Program-made: the position numbers and the translations under genes
Notes under the pieces: model-generated
Database searches by the model: none
Told to the model about the DNA's origin: nothing
The model's input: only the letters and a program-made list of their open reading frames with translations
Source: an uncultured Spirochaetaceae bacterium
GTDB lineage: Bacteria > Spirochaetota > Spirochaetia > Treponematales > Treponemataceae
Reading direction: 5' to 3'
Assembly (NCBI GenBank): GCA_902799665.1
Contig: CADCBK010000014.1
Location: 1-38,963 of the forward strand
Length of the DNA stretch: 38,963 nucleotides
Shown here: piece after piece, positions 7,607 through 15,085 of the stretch
How the letters are laid out: each line of letters opens with the position of its first letter
How positions within the stretch are numbered: the first letter of the stretch is position 1

Positions 7607-9190
7607 TTAATCTAAATTGTCAACGGCGGCGCGTTCTACCGGGAGCGCCTTTTTGTAGTTGGCGAAGAATTTGTTAAAGCCTTCAACGTCGGCCGCGTCG
7701 GGAGCGGTCTTTGTGACTTCCGCGCTGGCAAAGACAACCTTGTTAAGCCAATCGCCAAGGCTCATTCCCTTTTTGTCGGAAGCGTAGGCGGCCAAAAGCG
7801 CCATGCCCCAAGGCCCGCCCTCGCCCGCCGTTTTCATCGAGCTTACCGCGGTGTGCATCGCGGCCGCCATGATTTTGGCGCCGACGCCGGCAGTCTTAAA
7901 AAATCCGCCGTGCCCCGTAAGCGAGTCCAGCGCGACTTTTTCTTTTTCAAACAAAATGTCCATGCCGGCGCGCAAGGCTCCCAGCGCGGTGAACAATTGG
8001 GCGCGCATGAAATTTTCCAAAGTGAAGTTGGCGTTTTGCGTTCTTACAAAAAGCGGGCGGCCGCTTGCAAAGCCGGTGATCGATTCGCCCGAAATGTAAT
8101 TGTAAGGAACCAAGCCGCCGCAATCTTTGTCGCCGTTCAATGCCAATCCCAGCAAAGTGTCGTAAAGCTGGCCCTTTGAAAAATTGGCGCCCAAGGCCGT
8201 GGCCGCGCTTCCGAACAATTTTATCCACTTGTCGTATTCGCCGGTGCAGTTGTTGGCGTGGGCCATTGCGGCGGCGCTTCCGTCCGGGGTCTGGACAATG
8301 TCTATTTGGTTTTTGTAGGCGGCCTTCAATGGCTTTTCCAAAACGACCATCGCGAAGACTGACGTTCCCGCGCTGACGTTTCCGGTTCTGGCCGCCACGC
8401 TGTTTGTCGCCACCATTCCGGTTCCGGCGTCGCCTTCCGGCGGAGCGAGGAGGCATCCGGCCTCAAAGGTTCCTGTCGGATCCAAGAATTTCGCGCCCGC
8501 GTCTGTCAACGTTCCAGCGTTGTCTCCGGCCAGCAAAACGCGCGGCAAAATGGCTTCCAGCTTCCACGGAAATTTTTTGTCGGCCACAAGATTGTCAAAG
8601 GCGGCAAGCATTCTTTTGTCGTAATTTTTTATCGCGGAGTCAATCGGGAACATTCCGGAAGCGTCTCCGATTCCCAAAACTTTTTGGCCGCTAAGCTTAA
8701 AGTGAACCCAGCCGGCAAGCGTGTTAATGCTCGCGATTTGGGGAACGTGTTTTTCTCCATTTAAAATCGCTTGGTACAAGTGCGAGGCGCTCCAACGTTC
8801 CGGAACAGGAAAGTTGAACAAGTCGGTAAGCTTTTCGCTGGCCGCTCCTGTAATCGTGTTGCGCCAGGTTCGGAACGGAACAAGCAAGTTGTCGTCCTTG
8901 TCAAAGGCAAGGTATCCGTGCATCATCGCGCTGATTCCAAGCGCCTTGGCCTTTTTTAGTTCCAGCCCAAACTTGCTTTTTACGTCGGCCTTTAGTTCGG
9001 CAAAAGCGGTCTGCAAGCCCTTTTGAACCAAGTCCAGCGAGTAAGTCCAAACTCCGTCGACCAAAGAATTTTCCCAGTCAAAGGCGCCTTGAGCGGCCGG
9101 GTTGAAAGAGCCGTCAATCAAGACCGCCTTGATTCTGGTCGAGCCAAATTCAATTCCAATGCATGATGAGTCCAATTCCGCCTGCGTCAT
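7607..9190 (-). CDS. FGGY-family carbohydrate kinase, probable L-ribulokinase
   Basis: A 527-residue sugar kinase. The N-terminal 'IGIEFGSTRIKAVLID' is the phosphate-1 loop of the actin-like FGGY fold. 'ISAMMHGYLAFD' and 'AGTSVFAMVVLEKP' fit the remaining nucleotide and substrate loops. 'LTGHGGFFKTAGVGAKIMAAA' near 425 is the FGGY C-terminal signature region. With AraD immediately downstream, L-ribulose is the likely substrate, although the classical AraB is somewhat longer and I have not aligned it. The ATG at 9190 has AAGGGGGAC just upstream; an earlier in-frame ATG has no such site. Transcription probably continues from the LacI-type gene or starts in the 112-nt gap. Confidence 0.82.
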   Translation of the reverse strand: MTQAELDSSCIGIEFGSTRIKAVLIDGSFNPAAQGAFDWENSLVDGVWTYSLDLVQKGLQTAFAELKADVKSKFGLELKKAKALGISAMMHGYLAFDKDDNLLVPFRTWRNTITGAASEKLTDLFNFPVPERWSASHLYQAILNGEKHVPQIASINTLAGWVHFKLSGQKVLGIGDASGMFPIDSAIKNYDKRMLAAFDNLVADKKFPWKLEAILPRVLLAGDNAGTLTDAGAKFLDPTGTFEAGCLLAPPEGDAGTGMVATNSVAARTGNVSAGTSVFAMVVLEKPLKAAYKNQIDIVQTPDGSAAAMAHANNCTGEYDKWIKLFGSAATALGANFSKGQLYDTLLGLALNGDKDCGGLVPYNYISGESITGFASGRPLFVRTQNANFTLENFMRAQLFTALGALRAGMDILFEKEKVALDSLTGHGGFFKTAGVGAKIMAAAMHTAVSSMKTAGEGGPWGMALLAAYASDKKGMSLGDWLNKVVFASAEVTKTAPDAADVEGFNKFFANYKKALPVERAAVDNLD

Positions 9191-9217
9191 TTTTTTTGTC
9201 CCCCTTACAATCGGCTG

Positions 9218-9305
9218 TTCGCGCGAGCTTGCTTGCAAGCGCGAATGTTGCCGCTTATGCGGCTTTCTATAATTTTTAGGCTTAGCGGCAATTTTCTTGC
9301 CGCTA
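9218..9305 (-). repeat. Three hairpins between the LacI gene and the kinase
   Basis: The gap holds three stem-loops: TTCGCGC...GCGCGAA at 9218-9245, GCCGC-TTAT-GCGGC at 9250-9263, and TAGCGGCAA-TTTTC-TTGCCGCTA at 9283-9305, which overlaps the end of the regulator gene. None has a proper T run. The first is nearly identical to the hairpin at about 29373-29399 in the dnaX-ebfC gap, so it is a dispersed element. They could stabilise or partition the operon mRNA. Confidence 0.55.
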
Positions 9306-10328
9306 TTCCTCCATAATGTTTTCCTTAAAGTAAATGTCCAGCGGCATGCTGATGATTTTTTGCGCGTCGCTTTGAAGGACGATTTTTTTGTAAATCTCCT
9401 TCATCACCGCCTGCCCCTGGCCTTTTGGGTCTTGCGAAATAAGCGCGTCGATTTTTCCGTTCCGTATCGCCGCCTTGTTGGACGGAACCAAGTCAAAGCC
9501 GGTCACGGCAATCTTGTCTTTTAGGCCAAGCTCGGAAATTCGGTCGCCGACAAAATGGCCTTCGCTGTTTACGATGCAAATGCCGCGCAAGTCGGAACAT
9601 TCCTTTACAAGCGAATCGACGGCTTCGTAAATCTGCTTTTTTTCCGCGCCCCGCGCCACCTTTTGAAGCGCCCTTCCATTGTTCGTTTCCTCAAAATATT
9701 TTTCAAAGCCGCGCGCCCGCTCGTTCAAGTTAAAGGACTCCGAAAAAGGCTTTATCGCGGCAAAGGTTCCTTCTCCCTTGGAAAAAAGGCGCGTGATTTT
9801 CGCGGCCAAAAAGCCGGCGCTCAAAGGATTCTGCGTCGCGGCGCACAAGGGCTCCGAGCCGGGCACCGTCGAGTCCACAAAGCAATAAGGAGACGAAAGG
9901 CGCGACTCGCTCAGCAAAACCAAAATTTCTTCCTGCATGACAGGCGCGATGATAAAGGCCGCGCAGTCCGACTTGGCCATTTTCTTGAACTGCTCGTGCA
10001 AGGAATTTCTGTCAGGCCTTTTAAATTCGTAAGGACGGACGCTAAAGCCAAAGGAAGCGTAGTCGTTTTTGCAGGCTTCCTGAATTCCGTCGTAAATTTC
10101 CTGCCAGTAGCCGCTCTCTTCGCTGACCGAAGGAATCAAAACGCCGATTTTAAAGTCGCCCTTTTTTTTAAGGAATCGCGCGATCGGGTCCGGCTTGTAG
10201 CCGTTTTCGTCGATTATTTTGAGGATTTTTTGGCGGGTCTCGTCGCTTACGCGGCCGCGGTTGTGCATGACGCGGTCTACGGTTCCGGTGGAAACTCCCG
10301 CAATTTTAGCAATTTCACTGACAGTCAT
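9303..10328 (-). CDS. LacI-family sugar-responsive regulator
   Basis: A 341-residue regulator. Residues 1-55 form the LacI HTH and hinge ('MTVSEIAKIAGVSTGTVDRV', then 'ILKIIDENGYKPDPIARFL'). The rest is a periplasmic-binding-protein-like sugar domain ('FKIGVLIPSVSEESGYWQEI', 'AVTGFDLVPSNKAAIR'), closer to the type 1 (ribose-like) group. It precedes the ribulokinase and AraD genes and is divergent from an outer-membrane protein, so it probably controls both, with a pentose or its phosphate as effector. A perfect 7-bp-arm palindrome lies 20 nt upstream of its start and could mediate autoregulation. An AGGG ribosome binding site is present. Confidence 0.88.
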   Translation of the reverse strand: MTVSEIAKIAGVSTGTVDRVMHNRGRVSDETRQKILKIIDENGYKPDPIARFLKKKGDFKIGVLIPSVSEESGYWQEIYDGIQEACKNDYASFGFSVRPYEFKRPDRNSLHEQFKKMAKSDCAAFIIAPVMQEEILVLLSESRLSSPYCFVDSTVPGSEPLCAATQNPLSAGFLAAKITRLFSKGEGTFAAIKPFSESFNLNERARGFEKYFEETNNGRALQKVARGAEKKQIYEAVDSLVKECSDLRGICIVNSEGHFVGDRISELGLKDKIAVTGFDLVPSNKAAIRNGKIDALISQDPKGQGQAVMKEIYKKIVLQSDAQKIISMPLDIYFKENIMEE

Positions 10329-10347
10329 TCAAAAAAAATCCCTTTTT

Positions 10348-10367
10348 TTGCGTGTTCGTTCACGCAA
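10348..10367. promoter_or_regulatory. Candidate LacI-type operator
   Basis: TTGCGTG-TTCGTT-CACGCAA is a perfect inverted repeat with 7-bp arms and a 6-bp centre, in the 5' region of the regulator gene. Position and symmetry suit autoregulation. A looser dyad (GTTAG-CTTATA-CTAAC, 10442-10457) overlaps the -10 of the divergent gene. Confidence 0.55.
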
Positions 10368-10425
10368 CTTTTAACAGAATAACCGATATTTTGCGGAATG
10401 TCAAGATTTTTTTTTCTTGAACTTA

Positions 10426-10454
10426 TTGACAAACAACTTGTGTTAGCTTATACT
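10426..10454 (+). promoter_or_regulatory. Sigma-70 promoter of the outer-membrane gene
   Basis: A perfect TTGACA at 10426-10431 and TATACT at 10449-10454 are 17 nt apart, 30 nt before the ATG at 10484. A dyad covers the -10, so a repressor, probably the divergent LacI-type protein, could block it. Confidence 0.78.
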
Positions 10455-10483
10455 AACCACAAATTAAACATACAGGAGCTATT

Positions 10484-11596
10484 ATGAAAAAAGCTGTCAC
10501 AATTTTGGCTGCATGCGCCGTCCTTTCCGCCGGAGCGTTCGCAGAAGAAGAAAAAGACTGGAAAGTCGAGATTCAGGCCAAGCTAAAGGCCGTAACCGTG
10601 GAAGATGTCACTGGCGCTCAAACGACAAAGGCGTTTGACAGAGACATGTTTGACGAAGACACTCACATCGGCTTTCTCTACAACGGAGATAAATACGAGG
10701 GCGCGATAGAAATCACGCCAAGCTTTTTCTGGGAAGACGGCCTTGACTCAAACATTCAGGGAAAGAACATCGTAAAAGGCTTTACAAAGTTGTATGCCGG
10801 CGTAAGATTCGGCGAAACCGCAAAGCTTCGCGGCGGTATATACAAAGAGCGAACTGACAATTTGCTTGAAGGCTTTAGGGTAAACACTTGGCTTGACGAA
10901 AACAAGCTGGGCTTTGTTTCTTCGGGCTTGGAACTTGACGAGGAATCTGACCTTATGAACGGACAGGCCTTGCTTGACTTGTATTTTGGAAGCGCCACGA
11001 TTCAAGTCGCTCCGGTAGCCTCTTCGTTTGACGGAGACAAAAAAAATTTTGGCGCCCAAGCCCGCGCGCTTTTGAACTTTGAGCCGGCCTCGATTGTCTT
11101 GAACGAGCAGCTTTCCTACAAAAAAGACCCGGCCTCTGGCGTTGACGAAACATTCGTGAACATGGCGAGCGTTTACGCGCGCTTGAATATGATTGAAGGG
11201 CTTCCGATTCTCGCGGGCGCAGCATTCAAGACCGACTCAAAGAATTCGGACAATAACCGCATCGCGATTGAACTTCGCCTTGAAAAAGGATTTGAAAAGT
11301 TTGGCTTGACCTTTCAAAACAACATGACATTCAACAAAGACCACAACGTTCTTTACACTGGCCTTGGAATCAATTTCCCGATCGCCGAAACCGTCAGCCT
11401 GGGCGCGGACATTGAAAACTACGTTGACTTTAACTCAGACTCAACGGCTGGAAAGCTAAGGGCCATGCCGTATGTTGAATACGCTCCGCACGAAAGCGCG
11501 AAAGTAAAAGCGGGACTTGAATTCACTCCGCGATGGTCTAAGGACAACACGACATTGAAATTCGCTGTCCCCGTGACAATCGCCGTAGCCTTCTAA
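10484..11596 (+). CDS. Outer-membrane beta-barrel protein (porin-like)
   Basis: A 370-residue exported protein. The signal peptide 'MKKAVTILAACAVLSAGAFA' is followed by alternating short beta segments such as 'TKLYAGVRFGETAKLRGGIY', with frequent aromatic girdle residues. It ends in a strand finishing 'PVTIAVAF', a C-terminal Phe typical of barrel proteins. There is no lipobox and no enzymatic motif. It is divergent from the LacI-type regulator of the pentose operon, behind a strong promoter with an overlapping dyad. A role in uptake of plant oligosaccharides is therefore plausible but unproven. CAGGAGC precedes the ATG and an intrinsic terminator follows. Confidence 0.8.
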   Translation: MKKAVTILAACAVLSAGAFAEEEKDWKVEIQAKLKAVTVEDVTGAQTTKAFDRDMFDEDTHIGFLYNGDKYEGAIEITPSFFWEDGLDSNIQGKNIVKGFTKLYAGVRFGETAKLRGGIYKERTDNLLEGFRVNTWLDENKLGFVSSGLELDEESDLMNGQALLDLYFGSATIQVAPVASSFDGDKKNFGAQARALLNFEPASIVLNEQLSYKKDPASGVDETFVNMASVYARLNMIEGLPILAGAAFKTDSKNSDNNRIAIELRLEKGFEKFGLTFQNNMTFNKDHNVLYTGLGINFPIAETVSLGADIENYVDFNSDSTAGKLRAMPYVEYAPHESAKVKAGLEFTPRWSKDNTTLKFAVPVTIAVAF

Positions 11597-11623
11597 TTCT
11601 AAAAAAAAGAAAAAACTTCCTTG

Positions 11624-11662
11624 TCCTTGGCGGAACGCTCGCGCTCTGCCAAGGATTTTTTT
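11624..11662 (+). terminator. Intrinsic terminator after the barrel protein
   Basis: TCCTTGGC and GCCAAGGA form a perfect 8-bp stem around a 16-nt loop, followed by a T-rich run, 28 nt after the stop codon. Confidence 0.85.
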
Positions 11663-11691
11663 ATGCCATAACGCGCCGCGAATAACGAATG

Positions 11692-11722
11692 AAGCCCCGC
11701 GCTTGAGGCGGGGCTTTTCTTT
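11692..11722. terminator. Stem-loop between convergent genes
   Basis: AAGCCCCGC and GCGGGGCTT pair perfectly around a 7-nt loop and are followed on the plus strand by TTTTCTTTCT. It sits directly after the xylanase stop on the minus strand, where the trailing sequence is less U-rich. It is probably a backup terminator for the plus strand and a 3' stem for the xylanase mRNA. Confidence 0.6.
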
Positions 11723-12751
11723 CTATTTTCTTTTGGCGACTTCAAGCATCTCAAAGTAAATAGGCTTTGGCTTGAAATTTTTGTCAAACAAGAGCGCGTT
11801 TCCGTAGCCGGGCTTCCATGCGGGAATCCAGCTGTTTTTGTCGGACACGCCCCATACGATAAAGCTTTCCACGTTGGGCTCTTCCACGGCTAGCTTCATC
11901 AGGGAAGTCCAGATTTGCTTTTGCTTTGGCTCAAGTTCCTCCAAGCGGCTTAGCGGAATGCGAACGTCAACTTCGCTAAAGCAAATCTTTATTCCAAGCT
12001 CGGCGTAGCGGCGGATGTTGGCGCGAATCGCGTCCTCGTCGTAAGGAAGGTCGGCGGCCAAGTGCAGCTGCATTCCCACTCCGTAAATCGGAACTCCGCG
12101 CTCGACAAAATCCTTCACCAGATTGTACATCGCGTCGGCCTTGGCGTAGCCGGCGGCCTCGTTGTTGTATTCGTTGAGGAACAAGTGGGCGGCGGGGTCA
12201 ACCTCGTGGGCCTTTCGCAAGGCGCGCTCAAGGTAGCCTGGGCCGAGGGTTCTAAGCCACACCGTGTCGCGAAGGCTTCCGTCTTCGTTGAACATTTCGT
12301 TGACCACGTCGTAGTCGCGGATGCGGCCCTTGAACTTTTGCATTACGGTCGTGATGTGCTCGTCCATCATCGCCTCGGCCTCTTCCTTTGTCTTTAGGGA
12401 ATTGATGAAGGGCGGGTTCATCTCGTGCCAAAAGAGCGTGTGCCACTTGGCGACCTTTTTATTCTCCGCGGCGAACTTTACCAAATTCTCAGGGTCGCTC
12501 CAGTTCCAGAATGTTTTGTTTGGGCGCAACTGCGAGCTTTTCATGCAGTTTTCGGCCACTAAAATTTTCGACTCGTATGCAAGAAGCTTTTCCGTGTTTG
12601 GATCCAGAAGGTCGGTCACAGAAACGGCAAAGCCAAAGTCAACTCCCTTCTTTGCAGCCTCATCAGCGATTGTCTTTTTCGCGCAAGACGCGACGCACAA
12701 ACAAAGCGCGCAAATAGCCGCGGCTTTTGCGGCGGCGAAAATTCTTTTCAT
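11723..12751 (-). CDS. GH10 endo-1,4-beta-xylanase, lipoprotein
   Basis: A 342-residue secreted xylanase. The ATG at 12751 gives a lipoprotein signal ending at Cys23 ('CLCVASC'), so the enzyme is probably anchored on the cell surface or in the periplasm. GH10 landmarks are 'WHTLFWHEMNPP' near 103-114, 'YDVVNEMFNEDGSL' with acid/base Glu152, 'GVGMQLHL' near 224-231, and 'ICFSEVDVRIPL' with nucleophile Glu260. 'WGVSDKNSWIPAWKPG' is the usual Trp loop. It cleaves xylan to xylo-oligosaccharides and fits the pentose genes nearby. A possible -10 (TATAAT on the minus strand, 12802-12807) lies upstream, with a weak -35. Confidence 0.92.
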   Translation of the reverse strand: MKRIFAAAKAAAICALCLCVASCAKKTIADEAAKKGVDFGFAVSVTDLLDPNTEKLLAYESKILVAENCMKSSQLRPNKTFWNWSDPENLVKFAAENKKVAKWHTLFWHEMNPPFINSLKTKEEAEAMMDEHITTVMQKFKGRIRDYDVVNEMFNEDGSLRDTVWLRTLGPGYLERALRKAHEVDPAAHLFLNEYNNEAAGYAKADAMYNLVKDFVERGVPIYGVGMQLHLAADLPYDEDAIRANIRRYAELGIKICFSEVDVRIPLSRLEELEPKQKQIWTSLMKLAVEEPNVESFIVWGVSDKNSWIPAWKPGYGNALLFDKNFKPKPIYFEMLEVAKRK

Positions 12752-12865
12752 GTCATTCCTCCATTTTTGGCGGAACAAAAAGGCGCCCGCCGGTCCTTTC
12801 CATTATATCACACCGCGTGCGATTTTGCCATAAATTTTTTAGCGCGACTAATTCGCAAGCGCTTT

Positions 12866-13828
12866 TTAATACCAAGGTCGGGGGTCGCATTCGGCTTCCG
12901 CGCGATTCTCAACGCCGTCTTCCAAAAGCGGAAAAAAATCCAGGCCGGTGATTTCTTCCGCTTCGTCAACGCTTTTCGCGTAGCGCCAGAAATCGCCCTC
13001 GCAAGCCTTGTTGGGAATCACAAAGGCAATCGCAATCACATCCGCGCAAGCGTGCAAAGCGTCGGCCCCGGCCTGGTCCAAGCCGTCCTCATAAATCGGA
13101 ACCAGTATGGCCTTGTAAAAAAATTCCGGCACGGCCACCTTGCTTTGGCCGATAAAAGGATATTCGCTTGCGGGCTTGGAAAGAACCGGGCCCGAAACCA
13201 CATAAGCCGCGCCGTAAAGCCTGGCCCACTCGCGGACCTGGTCTTCCAAGTCCTTCCAGATTCCCCGGTTAAAGGCGGCGGCTTGGGGGCACATATTGCT
13301 CATGTAAAATGTTTCGCTCATCGCCTCGCGGCTAAAAACCATGTCGCCCGCCGGAGTCAAATGCCCCCTGTCGTAGCCGGACTTTTTGTAGTCCGCGAGC
13401 GTCGCCGAGCCGCCCTCGATTTGCTGGTCGGGCCTAAAGTCGTTTGTCCGCTTGGCGTTTTTTTGCAGCATCCAGTCGCGCAGGCAATACGCCGACCATT
13501 CGGCCTGCTCGTAGGATTTTCGGTAGCAAAGCGTGTAGTATTGGAAAGCGCGTATTTGGTGGTCAGGAGCGTCGGGCTGGCTGCCGTCGGCATTTTGGCC
13601 GTTGTCGGCGGGCTGGTCGTAGGAACTTAGGCCCGCGCCAAGACCATCGGAAAGTTCGGCGGCGTTTTGGTCGAAGTTGGCGCAGTCGAAGGCGGCGGCG
13701 TTTCCCGGACAGCGCGGAATTTCAAGCCCAGGCGGAAGCGCGACTTGCGCCCAGGCCGTGACAGCCGCCGCAAAAAGCGCGGTAAAAAAGAAAAGCGCTT
13801 TTTTATTATTCCTCCGCTTGAATCGCAT
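12866..13828 (-). CDS. Exported DNA/RNA non-specific endonuclease (NucA/Serratia type)
   Basis: A 320-residue protein with a basic N-terminus and hydrophobic signal ('ALFFFTALFAAAVTAWA'), hence exported. The beta-beta-alpha-metal nuclease domain covers about 95-290. It includes 'SGYDRGHLTPAGDM' with general-base His156 and 'CPQAAAFNRGIWKDLED' with metal-binding Asn187. The segment from about 40 to 95 is low in structure (Asp/Gln/Gly-rich). The enzyme would degrade extracellular nucleic acid for nutrition or defence. No dedicated inhibitor gene is adjacent, as expected for an exported enzyme. An in-frame GGAGGAAT ribosome binding site precedes the ATG. Confidence 0.9.
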   Translation of the reverse strand: MRFKRRNNKKALFFFTALFAAAVTAWAQVALPPGLEIPRCPGNAAAFDCANFDQNAAELSDGLGAGLSSYDQPADNGQNADGSQPDAPDHQIRAFQYYTLCYRKSYEQAEWSAYCLRDWMLQKNAKRTNDFRPDQQIEGGSATLADYKKSGYDRGHLTPAGDMVFSREAMSETFYMSNMCPQAAAFNRGIWKDLEDQVREWARLYGAAYVVSGPVLSKPASEYPFIGQSKVAVPEFFYKAILVPIYEDGLDQAGADALHACADVIAIAFVIPNKACEGDFWRYAKSVDEAEEITGLDFFPLLEDGVENRAEAECDPRPWY

Positions 13829-13905
13829 GTATAACTAATAGCATATTTTTTGGCTTTTGGCAAAGGGAAAAAGCCCCGCAAAAAAAACGGCGCAACGCTC
13901 AGGGC

Positions 13906-13940
13906 AAAAAAAATCCCGCGAATCAATCGCGGGATTTTTT
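13906..13940. terminator. Intrinsic terminator after flagellin
   Basis: AATCCCGCG and CGCGGGATT pair perfectly around a 7-nt loop, with A and T runs on both sides, 43 nt after the flagellin stop (minus strand). It is also positioned to stop antisense readthrough. Confidence 0.87.
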
Positions 13941-13983
13941 GCCGTTCTATGCGGCGCTATTAACGCAGTTATTAACAGCGCTA

Positions 13984-14844
13984 TTAGCGTAGCAAGCTAA
14001 GAACGTTCTGGCTCTGCTGGTTGGCCTGGGCGAGCATCGCTGTTCCAGCCTGGCTAAGAACCTGATCCTTAGTGAACTCAACCATCTCGGCGGCCATGTC
14101 TGTGTCGCGGATGCGGCTTTCAGAGGCCTGGAGGTTCTCGGCGCCGATGTCAAGGCCGACAACTGTCTTTTCCAAGCGGTTCTGGTAGGCGCCAAGGTCG
14201 GCGCGCTGCTTGTTAACCTTTTTCAAGGCTTCGTCGATTGTTCCAATGGCGCGGTTGGCGTCATCGGGAGCCTGCAAAGAAATCTTTGACTCGTCGCCGA
14301 TGTTGCGGATTCCAAGAGCCATGGCTGACATTGTTCCAATGTAAACCTGTGTTCTCTGGTCCATGTTGGCGCCGATGTGGAACCACATAGATCCTGTAAC
14401 AACGTTCTCGCCTGTGGGGCGGGCAAAGCGGCCAGTCAACATGTTCATTCCGTTGAACTGGGCGGCAGAAGCGATGCGGTCAACTTCGTCTACGAGAGAA
14501 GAAACCTCAACCTGGATCTGCATGCGGTCTTCGTCAGAATAGATTCCGTTTGAAGACTGAACGGCCAATTCGCGGATGCGCTGCAAGATGTCTTCTGTCT
14601 CCTGCAAGTAGCCTTCAGTTGTCTGGATGAAGCTAATGCCGTTCTCAGCGTTCTGAGAGGCCTGGTTCAAGCCGCGAATCTGGGCGCGCATCTTTTCAGA
14701 AACGGCCAAGCCAGAGGCGTCGTCACCGGCGCGATTGATTCTCATACCGGAAGAAAGTTTTTCCATGCTCTTCTGGTTTGCAAGATCAGTAAGGCCCTGT
14801 GAACGCTGAGCGAACATAGCGCTCATGTTGTGATTGATAACCAT
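13984..14844 (-). CDS. flaB: Flagellin, core filament protein FlaB type
   Basis: A 286-residue flagellin forming the core of the periplasmic flagellar filament of spirochaetes. The N-terminal D0/D1 region ('[18 protein letters not shown]', then '[20 protein letters not shown]') and the C-terminal D1/D0 region ('[20 protein letters not shown]', 'SQNVLSLLR') are canonical. The variable centre is short, as in FlaB proteins. The ATG at 14844 is chosen because AGGAGA lies 7 nt upstream and the protein then starts at the conserved Met. It is monocistronic, with a sigma-28 promoter upstream and a terminator downstream. A hairpin (AACCGG/CCGGTT, 14884-14905) lies in its 5' untranslated region. Confidence 0.95.
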   Translation of the reverse strand: MVINHNMSAMFAQRSQGLTDLANQKSMEKLSSGMRINRAGDDASGLAVSEKMRAQIRGLNQASQNAENGISFIQTTEGYLQETEDILQRIRELAVQSSNGIYSDEDRMQIQVEVSSLVDEVDRIASAAQFNGMNMLTGRFARPTGENVVTGSMWFHIGANMDQRTQVYIGTMSAMALGIRNIGDESKISLQAPDDANRAIGTIDEALKKVNKQRADLGAYQNRLEKTVVGLDIGAENLQASESRIRDTDMAAEMVEFTKDQVLSQAGTAMLAQANQQSQNVLSLLR

Positions 14845-14925
14845 AGTGTATCTCCTATCAGTTTGTTCGAGCAGTTTTAGAAAAACCGGTTTTGCTCGGC
14901 CGGTTCTCACCACCCTATACTAAAC

Positions 14926-14952
14926 TTATCGGATTTTGGCAAAATCACTTTA
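14926..14952 (-). promoter_or_regulatory. Sigma-28 (FliA) promoter of the flagellin gene
   Basis: On the minus strand TAAA (14952-14949), 15 nt, and TCCGATAA (14933-14926) match the motility sigma consensus TAAA-N15-GCCGATAA with one difference. The leader to the ATG is about 75 nt. Confidence 0.8.
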
Positions 14953-14977
14953 GCGTTTTTTTAAAGATTTTTTTAGG

Positions 14978-15076
14978 GGGAATTTTTGGACGGGGGAAGC
15001 CTCCCCCGCGCTCCAGCCGCCTCAGGCGTCTTTCGCTGCCCCCTCCGCGGGGAGCTCCCCGCGACACCCCCGGAAA
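14978..15076. repeat. GC-rich palindromic block at the leader-distal end of the CRISPR array
   Basis: About 95 nt of very GC-rich sequence in AT-rich surroundings. It contains GGGGGA-AGCC-TCCCCC and a perfect 18-bp palindrome, CGCGGGGAGCTCCCCGCG, at 15046-15063. It encodes nothing convincing. It lies between the flagellin promoter and the last CRISPR repeat and could be a dispersed repetitive element or a structural stop for the pre-crRNA, although it lacks a U run. Confidence 0.5.
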
Positions 15077-15085
15077 ACGTTTTTA

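Noticed and set aside
7947..8456. A 169-codon minus-strand frame inside the sugar kinase gene
   Set aside because: It is a shadow in another frame of the FGGY kinase, with low-complexity Arg-rich sequence.
9555..10382. A 275-codon plus-strand open frame opposite the LacI-type gene
   Set aside because: It is antisense to a well-supported regulator, its translation is Arg/Phe-rich without motifs, and it has no ribosome binding site.
12767..13630. A 287-codon plus-strand open frame opposite the exported nuclease
   Set aside because: It mirrors the codon bias of the nuclease gene, and no family or start signal is visible.
14978..15076. Rho-independent terminator for the CRISPR transcript
   Set aside because: The palindrome is strong, but no U run follows it in either direction, so it is listed only as a repeat.
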